64,000 bases of DNA from Allium sativum (GCA_030737875.1 CM060915.1:570260577-570324576), one strand, 5' to 3'; positions 1 to 12,068 are shown, counted from the stretch's first letter. Notes: generated by a model not told the origin, from the letters alone. Numbers and translations: made by a program.

Positions 1-1139
1 GTGGCTGGATGAGAGAGTACAGTGGAGTAAAACATTTTGGGTGCAGGCCGTGTTTTTATGGAACGAGATGCAAAAGGGAAGTGACTTGCATGGAAGGAGC
101 TTTCGAAAGCAGGATTCGAGTGTTTGGAGAGTAGGGGATGGTCATATTGGTGGAAGAAGTATGGTGTTTTCCATGAATTTAGATGAAGTAAAGAAGGTGT
201 AGAGGAGTTCAGGAATGAAGGGGAGAGGAAAGATGCTGTGTGGATGGAGAAACGAGCGTGGAAGGGGCTGAAAGAATTCGACCATGAAGAAGTTCTGGAG
301 CGGAAGAGTGGTTCGCGAGTGAACATGGGGAGAGAGGGAAGATGGATACGTGTATTAGCGGATCTGGGCTTTGTTTTTAGATGGTTCATGGGAAATTTAG
401 GGGTAAGACCCATTTAAAACCTTTTCATTTAGTTTAAATTTTAATTTTAATTAGCATAATAACTTATAAACAAAATATCTCGTTCATATAGTGTCGGTTT
501 TACGAACAGTCTGATCCGTTGGGATCATATGGACGAAGACTACAACATGACATTGGTTTGGAGCGATTCAGAGGTCGATGGAAATTCTAGCAAAGGAAAA
601 CTCCTGAATTGAACTACCAACCGTAAATCGTTATTTAACGATAACGAACAATGTGAGTAAAAACTCACTAACTCAGCTCGGTTTATATTTTTATAAACTG
701 TACTTTATTTTTGATAAATAATGATTGAGTGTCGTGTTTGATTGTTTGGACTGTTAAATAGATTTGATTGAAAACGTAGATATAGTTAAATATATAAATC
801 GTTAAACAAATATTGATTCTGTTTAGCAGAATATTTCATATTGAAATGAAATCGATGTTAATTATATTGTTTAACATCTGTGATGCAGGGAAACAGGTTG
901 GAGGGACCCAACTGGGTTCCTCAATATATAAATACTATTTTGTTTCATATATTGTGATATATGATGTGATGTATAATCTGTTGTTGATTATGTGTGTTTG
1001 AATGATATCGATCACTGTTGTTTGGTATTTTAAATGCCATAAGAAATACTGGGATGTAAAAAGGGGATTTTCAAAGTATATTTTGAAAATAAATTATTTA
1101 TATAAAATCAATGGATTTTATATATAAAAGGAAAAGGAT

Positions 1140-1560
1140 TTTATAAAAGAAAACAATTATAAAATCAAAGAGTTGAAAAGGGAATTATTTGTAAAACAAA
1201 TATAAAAGGAAAATATTGTGAAACAAATAGGAAATTTAGAAAATAAATAAATATATTGAATTGAAAAGGGAGTATTTGTAAACCATTTACAAATAGATTT
1301 AAAAAAGGAGATATTTGCAAACCATTTACAAATAGAATTAAAAAGGAAATATTTATTTAGAAAAATAAATAGAATTAAAAAGGAAAATTTATTCAGGAAA
1401 TAAATAGAGTTATAAAAAGGAAATATTTATTTAGAAAAATAAATAGAGTTATAGAAAAGAAATATTTATTTAGGAAATAAATAAAGTTACAAAAGGGATT
1501 TATTGGGAAATGAAAAGAATGTCATATAAGGAAATATTTGGCAAATGAATAGAATTTTAC
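1140..1560 (+). repeat. AT-rich tandem array in LTR
   Basis: Degenerate units of about 33-38 bp built on AAATATTTATTTAG and AAATAAATAGA, themselves partly self-complementary. A matching array lies at 8,280-8,690 in the other LTR. The sister families have arrays of different sequence at the equivalent place (14,220-14,720 and 53,302-53,625). Confidence 0.7.
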
Positions 1561-1575
1561 ATCAGGAAAGTTTAG

Positions 1576-1596
1576 ACCTGTGCTTCGCACACGGGT
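1576..1596 (+). other. Hairpin next to the dyad array
   Basis: ACCTGTG pairs with CACGGGT around a CTTCGCA loop. The other LTR has ACCCGTG at 8,717-8,723 pairing with the same arm at 8,731-8,737, so the single change keeps a T-G pair. It is absent from the sister families, so it may be a small inserted element or a subfamily-specific structure. Confidence 0.5.
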
Positions 1597-1795
1597 ATAA
1601 CATGATATGGATTTAAAGCAAAGATTTTAAATAGAATCTGTTGTAACCAATAGATTGAGAAGATTAATTTATAAATAATATTTTATAAATTAAATAAAAT
1701 ATTTATCATTGGATAAATAGAATATATAAGTCAGGGCTTATATAGAGAAGTAAGAATTGATTTCAACATCGATATTTGAAACTGAATATGGACGT

Positions 1796-2700
1796 AGAGT
1801 TAATCAAAATGTGTTAATCAAAATGAGTAAGAGGAGTTAATCGATTATAGTTAGAGTTAATCGATTAGAGTTAGAATTAATCGATTAGAGTTAGAGTTAA
1901 CCAGTTAGAGTTAATCAGTTAGAGTTGATCGATTAGAGTTAAATCGAACTAGAGTTATTCGAATAGAGTTAATCGAACAAGAGTTAGTCGAATATTTGTT
2001 ATTCGAATAGAGTTAATTGAATTATTGTTAGTCGTAATAGAGTTATTCGAATATAGTTTATTCGAAGAAAGAGTTATCGAATAAGGTTATTCGAATAAGA
2101 AAATTAATCGAATATAGTTTATTCGAATAGAGAAAGGAGTTATCAAATATTTGTTATTCGAAAGAAATTATCGAATATTAGTTATTCGAAAGAAATTATC
2201 GAATATTAGTTATTCGAAAGGAGCTATCGAAGATTAGTTATTCGAAAGGAGCTATCGAATATTAGTTATTCGAAAGGAATTATCGAATATTAGTTATTCA
2301 AAAGGAGTTATCGAATATTAGTTGTTCGAAAGGAGTTATCGAATATTAGTTATTCGAAAGGAGTTAATAGAATTTTAGTTATTCGAAAGGAGTTAATTGA
2401 ATATAGTCTATTCGAAAGGAGTTAATTTATAAGAGTAACTTGGTTAGAGTTAATAGAATAGATTTAAGCTAGTAGGGTAAATCAAATAGAGTTAATCCAA
2501 TAGAGTTAATCAAATAGAGTTAATAGAATTGAGTTAATCAAATAGAGCAAACTGATAAGCGTAAATCGATTAGAGTTAATCGAATTGTGTTAATTGAATA
2601 GAGTTATTCGAATATAGGTTATCGAAGAAGAGAGATTATCGAATATAATTTATTCGAAGGAAAGAGTTATCGAATAGAGATTTAGTTGAAAGAGAGTTAC
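1796..2700 (+). repeat. Dyad-motif tandem array, LTR A
   Basis: The left part repeats GAGTTAATCGATTA. The centre (about 2,150-2,400) is a 28 bp unit in which TCGAATA and TATTCGA form a 7 bp inverted repeat around TTAGT. The right part returns to GAGTTAATC units. The same inverted repeat occurs in the arrays of all related LTRs in this window, with different unit lengths. Confidence 0.85.
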
Positions 2701-2760
2701 GTAAGGAAGTTTGTTAAAGATTTAAAAGATAAACTTTGACTATTTCGAAGTTAAAACGTT

Positions 2761-2800
2761 GTTCAGTTAAGGTCTGAGAGGTAATTATACCCCAACTTGA
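2761..2800 (+). other. Conserved LTR block (ACCCCAACTTG), copy in LTR A
   Basis: A 40 nt block running from GTTCAGTTAAGGTCTG to ACCCCAACTTGA. Near-identical copies are at 9,847-9,886 (+), 13,064-13,102 (-), 52,622-52,660 (-), 61,238-61,276 (-) and, inside the interior of the young element, 57,647-57,685 (-). Flanking sequence is far less conserved. GGTA and TACC can pair around a 4 nt loop in most copies. Function is unknown. Confidence 0.7.
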
Positions 2801-3815
2801 TTGACTTCCTTCTTAACTAAGGAATGGCTAAGGTTTGGTAGTGAATGATGGTTAAGTGAATTTAGTTAATGAGTGAAATGGTTTGAGTTGGCTTGGCGCT
2901 GTTTGATTTAAACATCAGTTTAAATCCAGCGAAGGAGTTTTGGAAATGTTTTACAAATAAGAATCAGAAATGTTTTCTGATAAAAGAAAATAAGAATTTA
3001 GAATATATGGAAACAAGAGATAAGTAAATAAATGAACTAAAGAGATAAATGTTAAATGGTGATTGATCGATAAAATTTCCATCTGGAAATAATATCGTTG
3101 TTTACAAACCTGTTTTTCTTTGATAGTTAAATCACAGACTATCAAAGTTTTGACCGTTTTTCCGTCGTTAATACGGAGAGACCAGTTGGATTCTTATCCA
3201 AAGAACCACTCTGTATGGGCGTTAACGTTTCGAATCAAATAGATCGCAGACAAATTGAAGACGGAGTAAAGTGCAAGGGTTGTTGTATAAGTCCTAGGTA
3301 GAGATTTCCTAGGATAGGTGTACGGAATAGTGCCTTCGGTTTGTCCAGTCCCAGGACTACTTGAATGGACGAATGTTTGACAGAGTATATCTGGTAAATC
3401 ACGTAATTTGATCGTTTCAAACATATTTACGTCGGTGGCGGAGGAATTCGTTTCTCTTAGCTTATACCCATGGTATTTTTGGGGAAATCAATTTGTGGTT
3501 TGATGGGTATGACGATGTGGCATTCGAAGTAAATGGAGGAGTGATATGTTAAAAGATACGTTTTGACCTCGAGCCTCATCAACTGGGAAATAACAGAAAT
3601 CGGGCAGGCAGCATGGCTAAGTGGTTCACAACTAAGTAGGGTATATTGTCATCATCTAGGGAATATTCATATTTCTAACTTCTTTCAATTCTGTATCCCC
3701 CGGGAATGGTTATGTTGGTTTACCAACTGAAAGGTGAAAATATATTCGATACACTCAAGCGAAATGAGTGGTCGGTCATGTGTAGCTGAGTCGCAAGATG
3801 TTCTTGTTGAACTCC

Positions 3816-3839
3816 AGTGTATCGCTTCTAGAGTACACT
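3816..3839 (+). other. U5 hairpin, LTR A
   Basis: AGTGTA (3,816-3,821) pairs with TACACT (3,834-3,839). The loop contains CTAGAG, and the sequence GAGCGGAAGGT follows. Equivalent structures at the same relative position: 10,902-10,925, 12,045-12,068, 44,799-44,820, 51,596-51,619 and 60,212-60,235. Confidence 0.65.
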
Positions 3840-4370
3840 GAGCGGAAGGTGGATCCATACCTTGTCATAGTTGGAATCCATTCCCCAAATAAGAGCCCGC
3901 GGTTTTGATTGTATATTATATATGTAGAACGTTAGATGCAAGCGTTTCTACTAGATTGATATTACTTGTGTTAGACATTATTATAATATCAGAATAATAT
4001 TGTTTTACTAATGATTTGGGTTATCGTAAGGTAAAAACCATCCGTGTTTATGTGTGGATCGGTCTTATGATTTTCCTTTGTTTCAGTAGGATTTTGAAAG
4101 TTAAATCAAATAATTTGAGTTTACTCACACCAGTCCATGTTGCTTAACTGGCACATCTGATATGGGGTTCTCGCTTCGCGGTTTGGTGGCGAACGGGAGA
4201 CTCTTACCCCTACAGGTCCTGCAATATAGCGGGTTGGGCGAGTCGAGAGGCTGGCCGTAAAGCATGGAGTTGGGGTACCAATGTAAGCCACGGGGGGAGG
4301 TTAGCCCTTTGCCTTAGAGGATGAGAGGATGGTTGAAAAGCCTACTTAAATTTTTCCGAGACGTTACACT

Positions 4371-4382
4371 TGGTATCAAAGC
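4371..4382 (+). other. Primer binding site, element AB
   Basis: TGGTATCAAAGC matches the standard plant initiator-Met tRNA PBS TGGTATCAGAGC with one mismatch. It starts two bases after the 5' LTR end, the normal spacing. The mismatch suggests decay since insertion. Confidence 0.85.
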
Positions 4383-4429
4383 ATAAGGTTAAGTAATTAC
4401 CTTGGCTCTGTGGCGTGACTCAGTAGAGA

Positions 4430-4448
4430 TGGGGTTAGTAATACCCTA
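4430..4448 (+). other. PBS-proximal leader hairpin
   Basis: TGGGGT pairs with ACCCTA around a TAGTAAT loop, with one G-T pair. The young element (59,429-59,447, minus) has a perfect 6 bp version, TAGGGT with ACCCTA, around the same loop. Its place, just after the PBS, is where packaging signals lie in retroelement RNAs. That role is inferred. Confidence 0.5.
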
Positions 4449-5424
4449 GATTGAGTTGAGTGTATATATATGAGCTCGTATTTGTTATTTGATATAAAAA
4501 TTTGTTTTATATTGTGGAGCTTTATTGGTTGAGTGGCTTATGAATTCTGGTTGATGGTGGGGGCACCACAATATCGATAAGGGTTTCTAAACACTCGAAT
4601 ACGATGGGTCGACACGGTATGTTCTAATAAGAGGGTAAATGAAAATAATTTTACCTACAGTATATTTTGATGTAGAGAAAATATTTATATATATATATAT
4701 TGGAATTATAATATATTGGATATATTGGTTGTTATTATAATCGAGTAAGATTATAAATTGAAATGGTTATATAAATAACCAATTAGAATTCGTATAAATG
4801 TTACGAAATGAATTAAATCTGAATTGAAATTAAATCCCTAGAAATTTGAATAGGTGGTTGTAAATGGAATTGGATTAAATATATGAGAATTTTAAAATCT
4901 TGGGAGATTTTTGAAATGTTTTCCAAGCATTAGGAATAGTATTTTGAAATATATTTCAAAATGGAAGTGTTTGGATTTTGAAAAAAAAGTGATAAGTATT
5001 GAACTCACTTCAATAGCAGGAAATAGATTCCGATGATGATCATGACATCATCGGTGTTTATTTTCGAGTTCTAAGTGACGGACTACTACCAAAGATTTTG
5101 TATTGAATTGTTTTAAGGAAAACAAGTTGTTTCGAATCCTAAAAAGGATAGTTTGATTTTTAAGAAAAACAAAGTTGTTTAAAACTCCCAGGAAGAGATT
5201 GTTCGAATTGAAAACAAATTTAAATAGAAATTTGTGAAACCGAGCTGGAATTAAATTGAAATCAGTTAAGTGGTAAATTAAAATTGTATGCGATTAGAGT
5301 GGTATCGAATACAATTGTATTGGGAGATAGGAATTTGGTTTGGATATAAGTGAATAGCTATGTTGAACAGATATTGATTGGAATGATATTGGTATATGTT
5401 GAATTGGCAAAAGATGGAAATGAG

Positions 5425-5640
5425 ATAATGATATGCCCGACAAAAAGGTACAAGGTTATATTTCTATTGGATATGAGATTTATGAGCCGAATTGGCAAGC
5501 CGCTTGGCTGTTTGATTTTCTTTTGGGTTGGAGATGGCCTAGAGAGGCGTGTGGGAGTTTGAGCTATGGACCAGTATAAAGGAGGTGCTGGCGAATATTT
5601 CGAAAAGTTAAGGTGTTAGAAAATTTTCAGGATTTTTGAA
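5425..5640 (+). other. PPT-proximal conserved module, element AB
   Basis: One of four copies of a block of about 200 nt. In order: GCCCGACAAAAAGGTAC, TTTATGAGCC, the hairpin AGCCGCTTGGCT (5,498-5,509; AGCC pairs with GGCT), a T-rich stretch, then ATAAAGGAGGT and GGCGAA. The other copies are 56,655-56,870 (-), 57,925-58,110 (-) and 43,010-43,200 (+). The reading frame is not kept between copies, and two copies carry stops, so a non-coding RNA or DNA role is more likely than a peptide. Confidence 0.65.
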
Positions 5641-5786
5641 AATTTTCGTTAAAAGGAAGGAATTAATATTATATATTTGAATTTTATTTATTCAGTTGAA
5701 ACTGAAGTTGATAAGTAAACAAATAATTTTAAACCCAGTTAATAGAGTTGTTTCTACCTTACCAATTTCGAGGACGAAATTATTTC

Positions 5787-5799
5787 AAGGGGGGAAGAA
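5787..5799 (+). other. Polypurine tract, element AB
   Basis: AAGGGGGGAAGAA ends directly before the LTR start TGCAACGAACC at 5,800. It follows TTTCGAGGACGAAATTA, a sequence typical of the 3' end of plant Ty3/gypsy (chromovirus-type) interiors. The same arrangement is on the minus strand at 56,493-56,530. Confidence 0.85.
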
Positions 5800-6900
5800 T
5801 GCAACGAACCGTATTTTCAGCGATATATAATTAATTAATTTAATTATTTAAATAGCGAAAATGGTTGTTTAATTAAATTATGGTGAATATTTAATTAATA
5901 GAATAATTAAATAATATATTTAATTCTGAAATAATCAGAATTAGTGAATTGGCAATATATTGTGAACTGAGCAATTCAAATTATATAATTCAGTTTATAA
6001 TTGAATTAGAATAACGAATATATTATATAAACAAAGTTTGAACGTATAATTATATTACAATTAAAATCGAGCTTGAAATAGCGTGGTAGTTCGCTATTTG
6101 GCGATTTGAACTTCAACTTGATATACAGGGTATGTTTTAAATCGGATTTCTGTGAAACAAGAAACGTTAGGAGCTGGTGAAGTATATTTTTCTGATGGAA
6201 GAGAAAAATCTGGATTTTGTCATGTAGATTGTGAGTTGTGTCCAAATCAAATTTTAAAATAGTCGTTATAGAATCGTTTATCGACCGTAACGGTTTACTC
6301 GATATAACTAGATACCCGTTTCGAATTTAGACAAGATTCTTTTGAGACGTAGTGATAATTTAATTTTTAGAATTTTATTGCAATTTTTAATTAATTAAAT
6401 AAGAAACTTTTTATTTGGAGTATTTTACACCCTGTATCAATATTTTTGGGTATCACAATATGAGTTTACCTACCGATATTTTTATATTTTTGGGATCACG
6501 GCACATTACTCGATTTAATGGTAATTTCATATCAGTCCGTGAACAAACAGAGTTCTACATAATGGGGTACACTTAAAAATATATAGGTATATATCAATAT
6601 ACACGCCTTTAAAATTGAATACGATACTGGCATTTAATGTGTGATGCATAACCATTCTTCTGTGATACGATGCACATGCTTTTACTTGCGTTAAATTCTT
6701 CTGTACTAAAGTTAGAACCGAAGTAAAACACCTTATTTTAAAATTAAAATATTATCCCTAAAAGACAAACAAAGACACATATAGCCGCACAATCTATGAA
6801 ACGTGGAGGGCTAAAGTATCACAAACAAATATATGTTCCACCTCTTGACATGACCTCACGTTTCGTTGTACACTTTCCTTAGCAAGTAAGGAACCATTCT

Positions 6901-6911
6901 ATATTTATAAT
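6901..6911 (+). promoter_or_regulatory. TATA-like box in LTR B
   Basis: TATATTTATAA lies about 1,100 bp from the LTR start. The young family has TATATAAATA on the minus strand near 55,383-55,393, also about 1,100 bp from its LTR start, and solo LTR C has a TATATATATAA run near 16,148-16,163 at the same distance. The shared spacing supports a U3 promoter here. Confidence 0.5.
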
Positions 6912-8279
6912 AACACACCTTCCATCGTTTATTCTTCTTCCAGCAAGTTTCGTTCTGCCACAAAATGAAAACTGATACATAGAAGTTGAAACCCTTTGGA
7001 TAAATCACGTATAACATCAAATACAATTATAAACCCTCCACAAAAATCCGAAACAATATACTCGTGCTCGTTTGTGTTTCTTCTAGACAACTCGACATAG
7101 TGGGGTTCTGTTGATGAAGCGCCGCGAGATGGTGGTGGGTGTTTGGACTTCGGTGGCCGGAGGAGAGAGTACGGCGGAGCAAAACATTTTGGGTGCAGGC
7201 CGTGTTTTTCTGGAACGAGATGTAGATGGGTGGTGACTTGCATGGAAGGTGCTTTCGAAAGTAGGAGTTCGAGTGTCTGGAGAGTAGGGGCTGGTCATAT
7301 TGGTGGAAGAAGTATGGTGTTTTCCATGAATTTAGATGAAGTAAAGAAGGTGTAGAGGAGTTCAGGAATGAAAGGGAGAGGAAAGATGCTGTGTGGATGG
7401 AGAAACGAGCGTGGAAGGGGCTGAAAGAATTTGGCCATGAAGAAGCTCTGGAGCGGAAGAGTGGTTCGCGAGTGAATATGGGGAGAGTGGGAAGATGGAT
7501 ACGTGTATATTTTAATTTAGGGGAAATTTAGGGGTAAGACCCATTTAAAACCTTTTCATTTAGTTTAAATTTTAATTTTAATTAGCATAATAACTTAAAA
7601 ACAAAATATCTCGTTCATATAGTGTCTGTTTTATGAACAGTCTAATCCGTTGGGATCATATGAACGAAGACTACAACATGACATTGGTTTGGAGCGATTC
7701 AGAGATCGCTGGAAATTCTAGCAAAGGAAAACGCCTGAATTGAACTATCAACCGTAAATCGTTATTTAACGATAACTAACATTGTGAGTAAAAACTCACT
7801 AACTCTGCTCGATTTATATTTTTATAAACTGTACTTTATTTTTGATAAATAATGATTGAGTGCCGTGTTTGATTGTTTGGATTGTTAAATAGATTTGATT
7901 GAAAACGTGGATATAGTTATATATATATAAATCGTTAATCAAATATTGATTCTGTTTAGCAGAATATTTCATATTGAAATGAAATCGATGTTAATTATAT
8001 TGTTTAACATCTGTGATGCATGGAAACAGGTTGGAGGGGCCCAACTGGGTTCCTCAATATATAAATACTATTTTGTTTCATATATTGTGATATATGATGT
8101 GATGTATAATCTGTTGTTGATTATGTGTGTTTGAATGATATTGATCATTGTTGTTTGGTATTTTAAATACCGTAAGAAATACTGGGATGTAAAAAGGGGA
8201 ATTTCAAAGTATATTATGAAAATAAATTATTTATATAAAATCAATGGATTTTATAAAAAAAGGAAAAGGGTTTTATAAA

Positions 8280-8690
8280 AGAAAACAATTATAAAATCAA
8301 AGAGTTGAAAAGGGAATTATTTGTAAAACAAATATAAAAGGAAAATATTGTGAAACAAATAGGAAAAGAAACATTTATTTAGAAAATAAATATATGGAAT
8401 TGAAAAGGGAGTATTTGTAAACCATTAACAAATAGATTTAAAAAAGGAGATATTTGTAAAACATTTACAAATAGAATTAAAAAGGAAATATTTATTTAGA
8501 AAAATAAATAGAATTTAAAAGGAAATATTTATTTAGGAAATAAACAGAGTTATAAAAAAGGAAATATTTATTTAGAAAAATAAATAGAGTTATAAAAAGG
8601 AAATATTTATTTAGGAAGTAAATAGAGTTACAAAAGGGATTTGTTGGGAAATGAAAAGAATGTCATATAAAGAAATATTTGGCAAATGAA
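8280..8690 (+). repeat. AT-rich tandem array, LTR B
   Basis: Counterpart of the array at 1,140-1,560: degenerate units of AAATATTTATTTAG and AAATAAATAGAGTTA. Small unit-number and point differences from the other LTR are visible. Confidence 0.7.
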
Positions 8691-8935
8691 TAGAATTTTA
8701 CATCAGGAAAGTTTAGACCCGTGCTTCGCACACGGGTATAACATGATATGGATTTAAAGCAAAGATTTTAAATAGAATCTGTTGTAACCAATAGATTGAT
8801 AAGATTAATTTATAAATAATATTTTATAAATTAAATAAAATATTTATCATTGGGTAAATAGAATATATAAGTTAGGGCTTATATAGAGAAGGAAGAATCC
8901 ATTTCAACATTGATATTTAAAACCGAATATGGACG

Positions 8936-9785
8936 TAGAGTTAATCAAAATGTGTTAATCAAAATGAGTTAGAGGAGTTAATCGATTAGAGTTAGAGTTA
9001 ATCGATTAGAGTTAGAATTAATCGATTAGAGTTAGAGTTAACCAGTTACAGTTAATCAGTTAGAGTTAATCGATTAGAGTTAAATCGAACTAGAGTTATT
9101 CAAATAGAGTTAATCGAACAAGAGTTTGTCGAATATTTGTTATTTGAATAGAGTTAATTGAATTAGAGTTAGTCGGATTAGAGTTAATAGAATATAGTTT
9201 ATTCGAAGAAAGAGTTATCGAATAAGGTAATTCGAATAAGAGAATTAATTGAATGTAGTTTATTCGAATAGAGAAAGGAGTTATCAAATATTAGTTATTC
9301 GAAAGAAATTATCGAATATTAGTTATTCGAAAGGAGTTATCGAATATTAGTTAATCGAAAGGAGTTATCGAATATTAGTTATTCGAAAGGAGTTATCGAA
9401 TATTAGTTATTCGGAAGGAGTTATCAAATATTAGTTATTCGAAAGGAGTTATCGAATATTAGTTATTCGAAAGGAGTTAATCGAATATTAGTTATTCGAA
9501 AGGAGTTAATCGAATATAATTTATTCGAAAGGAATTAATTGGTAAGAGTAAATTAGTTAGAGTTAATCCAGTAGGGTAAATTAAATAGAGTTAATCGAAT
9601 AGAGTTAATAGAATTAAGTTAATCAAATAGAGCTAACTAATAAGAGTAAATCAATTAGAGTTAATCGAATTATGTTAATTGAATAGAGCTATTCGAATAT
9701 AGGTTATTATAAGAAGAGAGATTATCGAATATAGTTTATTTGAAGGAAAGAGTTATCGAATAGAGATTTAGTCGAAAGAGAGTTA
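8936..9785 (+). repeat. Dyad-motif tandem array, LTR B
   Basis: Counterpart of 1,796-2,700. The 28 bp unit with TCGAATA-TTAGT-TATTCGA is most regular at about 9,300-9,520. GAGTTAATCGATTA units flank it. Confidence 0.85.
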
Positions 9786-12044
9786 CGTAAGGAAGTTTGT
9801 TAAAGATTTAAAAGATAAACTTTGATTATTTCGAAGTTAAAACGTTGTTCAGTTAAGGTCTGAGAGGTAATTATACCCCAACTTGTTTGACTTCCTTCTT
9901 AACTAAGGAATGGCTAAGGTTTGATAGTGAATGATGGTTAAGTGAATTTAGTTAATGAGTGAAATTGTTGGAGTTGGCATGGCGATGTTTGATTTAAACA
10001 TTAGTTTAAATCCAGTGAAGGAGTTTTGGAAATGTTTTCCAAATAAGAATCAGAAATGTTTTCTGATAATAGAAAATAAGAATTTAGAATATATGGAAAC
10101 AGGAGATAAGTAAATTAATGAACTAAAGAGATAAATGTTAAATGATGATTGATCGATAAAATTTCCATCTGGAAATAATATCGTTATTTACACACCTGTT
10201 TTCTTTGATAGTTAAATCACACACTATCAAAGTTTTGACCATTTTTCCGTCGTCAATACGGAGAGACCGGTTGGATTCTTATCCAAAGAACCACTCCGTA
10301 TGGGCGTTAGCGTTTCGAATCAAATAGATCGAAGACAAATTAAAGACGGAGTAAAGTGCAAGGGCTGTTGTATAAGTCCTAGGTAGAGATTGCCTAGGTT
10401 AGGTGTACGGAATAGTGCCTTCGGTTTGTCCAGTCCCATTTATAACTTGAATGGACGAATGTTTGATAGAGTATATCTGGTAGATCACGTAAGTTGATGG
10501 TTTCAAACGTATTTACGTTGGTGGCGGAGGAATTCGTTTCTCTTAGCTTATACCCGTGGTATTTTTGGGGAAATCAATTTGTGATTTGACTGGTATGACA
10601 ATTTGGCATTCGAAGTAAATGGAGGAGTGATCTGTTAAAAGAAACGTTTTGACCTCGAGCCTCATCAACTGGGAAATGACAGAAATCGGCTAGGCAGCAT
10701 GGCTAAGTGGTTCGCAACCAAGTAGGGTATATTGTCACCATCTAGAGAATATTCATATCTGTTACTTATTTCAATTCTGTATCTCCGGGGAATGGTTATG
10801 TTTTTTTACCAACTGTAAGGTGGCAATATATTCGATACACTCAAGCGAAATGAGTGGTCGGTCATGTGTGGCTGAGTTGCAAGATGTTCTTGTTGAACTC
10901 CAGTGTATCGCTTCTAGAGTACACTGAGCGGAAGGTGGATCCATACCTTGTCATAGTTGGAATCCATTCCCCAAATAAGAGCCCGCGGTTTTGATTGTAT
11001 ATTATATATGTAGAACGTTAGATGCAAGCGTTTCTACTAGATTGATATTACTTGTGTTAGACATTATTATAATACCATAATAATATTGTTTTACTAATGA
11101 TTTGGGTTATCGTAAGGTAAAAACCATCTATGTTTATGTGTGGATCGGTCTTATGATTATCCTTTGTTTCAAAAGGATTTTGAAAGTTAAATCAAATAAT
11201 TTGAGTTTACTCACACCAGTCACATGACTGACCTGGGGTTTATTTTGTTTCGTTTTCCCTAAATTCTTAGGTGCCCAATTTTGTACGGGTAGTCAAGTAG
11301 TCGGGATTTACAGATACTTGAAGAGATGGTGTAGGAGTATAATGACTCGGAAATTTGCGATCTTTGGTCATCGACATAAAACCCACGTCGATTATCCAAA
11401 CACCGAAAATACCGGTAGCTAATGCAAGAAGTTAGAGGGTGAGAATAGATAAGGTAGAAACTTAGAATAGAAGAAGAAGAAGATACAACATCAGAGTAAC
11501 ACGAATCTCACAGCGGAATGAACAACATATAATAGATAACATATCCTTGAAATAAAATCAGTATATGTATACAGTAACATTATCAGAGTACAACACTTAC
11601 AACACAGCAGAAATAACTATAGCTATATAATCCTGAAGCCTCCTGATCCAAGCTCTTCAAGTATATCTGTAAAATCCTGACTACTTGACTGCCCGTACAA
11701 AATTGGGCACCCAAGAGTTGAGGGAAAACAAAAACAAAATAAACTCCAGGTCAGTCATGGGACTGGTATGAGTAAAACAGTTTAAAACAGTTTGAGCCAT
11801 TAAACGATATCTCATAAGACCACGCCGTATAACAGAACGGGTTTTTCCCTTATGAGAATCCAAAATAATCTTTATATCAAAACTCGTTGATATTATAATA
11901 GTGTCTATCAATCACAATATAATAATCATCTAGCAAAAATGCTTTCATCTCACGTTCTACATATATAGTATACAATCAAAACCGCGAGCACATATTGGAT
12001 AATGAATTTCCAATTATGACAAGGTATGGAACCACCTTACGCTA

Positions 12045-12068
12045 GTGTACCTCTAGAGAGGAATACAC
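12045..12068 (-). other. U5 hairpin, LTR C
   Basis: Read on the minus strand, outer arms GTGTA and TACAC and inner arms CCTC and GAGG enclose TCTA, with a 2 nt bulge. The structure is identical to that of the young element at 51,596-51,619. Confidence 0.65.

Larger units (their letters stand above)
1..4368 (+). mobile_element. 5' LTR (partial) of LARD-like element AB
   Basis: The window starts inside this LTR: base 1 aligns with base 7,153 of the downstream copy, so about 1.35 kb of the 5' part is missing. The right end is fixed by ...ACGTTACA at 4,361-4,368, followed two bases later by a PBS. It reads in parallel with 7,153-11,220, with roughly 4-5% differences in a 215 bp stretch compared by eye. 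It contains an AT-rich array (about 1,140-1,560), a dyad-motif array (1,796-2,700) and a conserved U5 block (about 3,740-4,130). No convincing coding sequence is present. The last 235 bp (4,134-4,368) do not match the 3' LTR, which is unexpected for one insertion. Confidence 0.85.
4369..5799 (+). mobile_element. Non-coding interior of LARD-like element AB
   Basis: 1,431 bp between PBS and PPT. No gag, protease, RT, RNase H or integrase motif is visible in any frame, and the only open stretch above 60 codons (5,350-5,562) lies in the PPT-side module. The first 250 bp after the PBS are closely similar to the leader of the young element (minus strand of 59,230-59,505), including the words TGGCTCTGTGGCGTGACTC and GGTTAGTAATACCCTAGA. 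The last 350 bp hold the PPT-side module, then TTTCGAGGACGAAATTA and the PPT. This is the layout described for LARDs: huge LTRs and a non-coding interior with conserved structure. Confidence 0.8.
5800..11337 (+). mobile_element. 3' LTR of LARD-like element AB, left part
   Basis: Begins TGCAACGAACC right after the PPT and parallels the 5' LTR from 7,153 on. It is interrupted at 11,337 by a solo LTR and resumes at 17,278. Without the insert it is about 5.85 kb. U3 covers about 1.1 kb up to a TATA-like sequence at 6,901-6,911. A leader-like stretch (about 6,950-7,500) follows, then AT-rich and dyad arrays and the conserved U5 block. The ORFs here do not persist between copies, so none is called. 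Confidence 0.9.
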
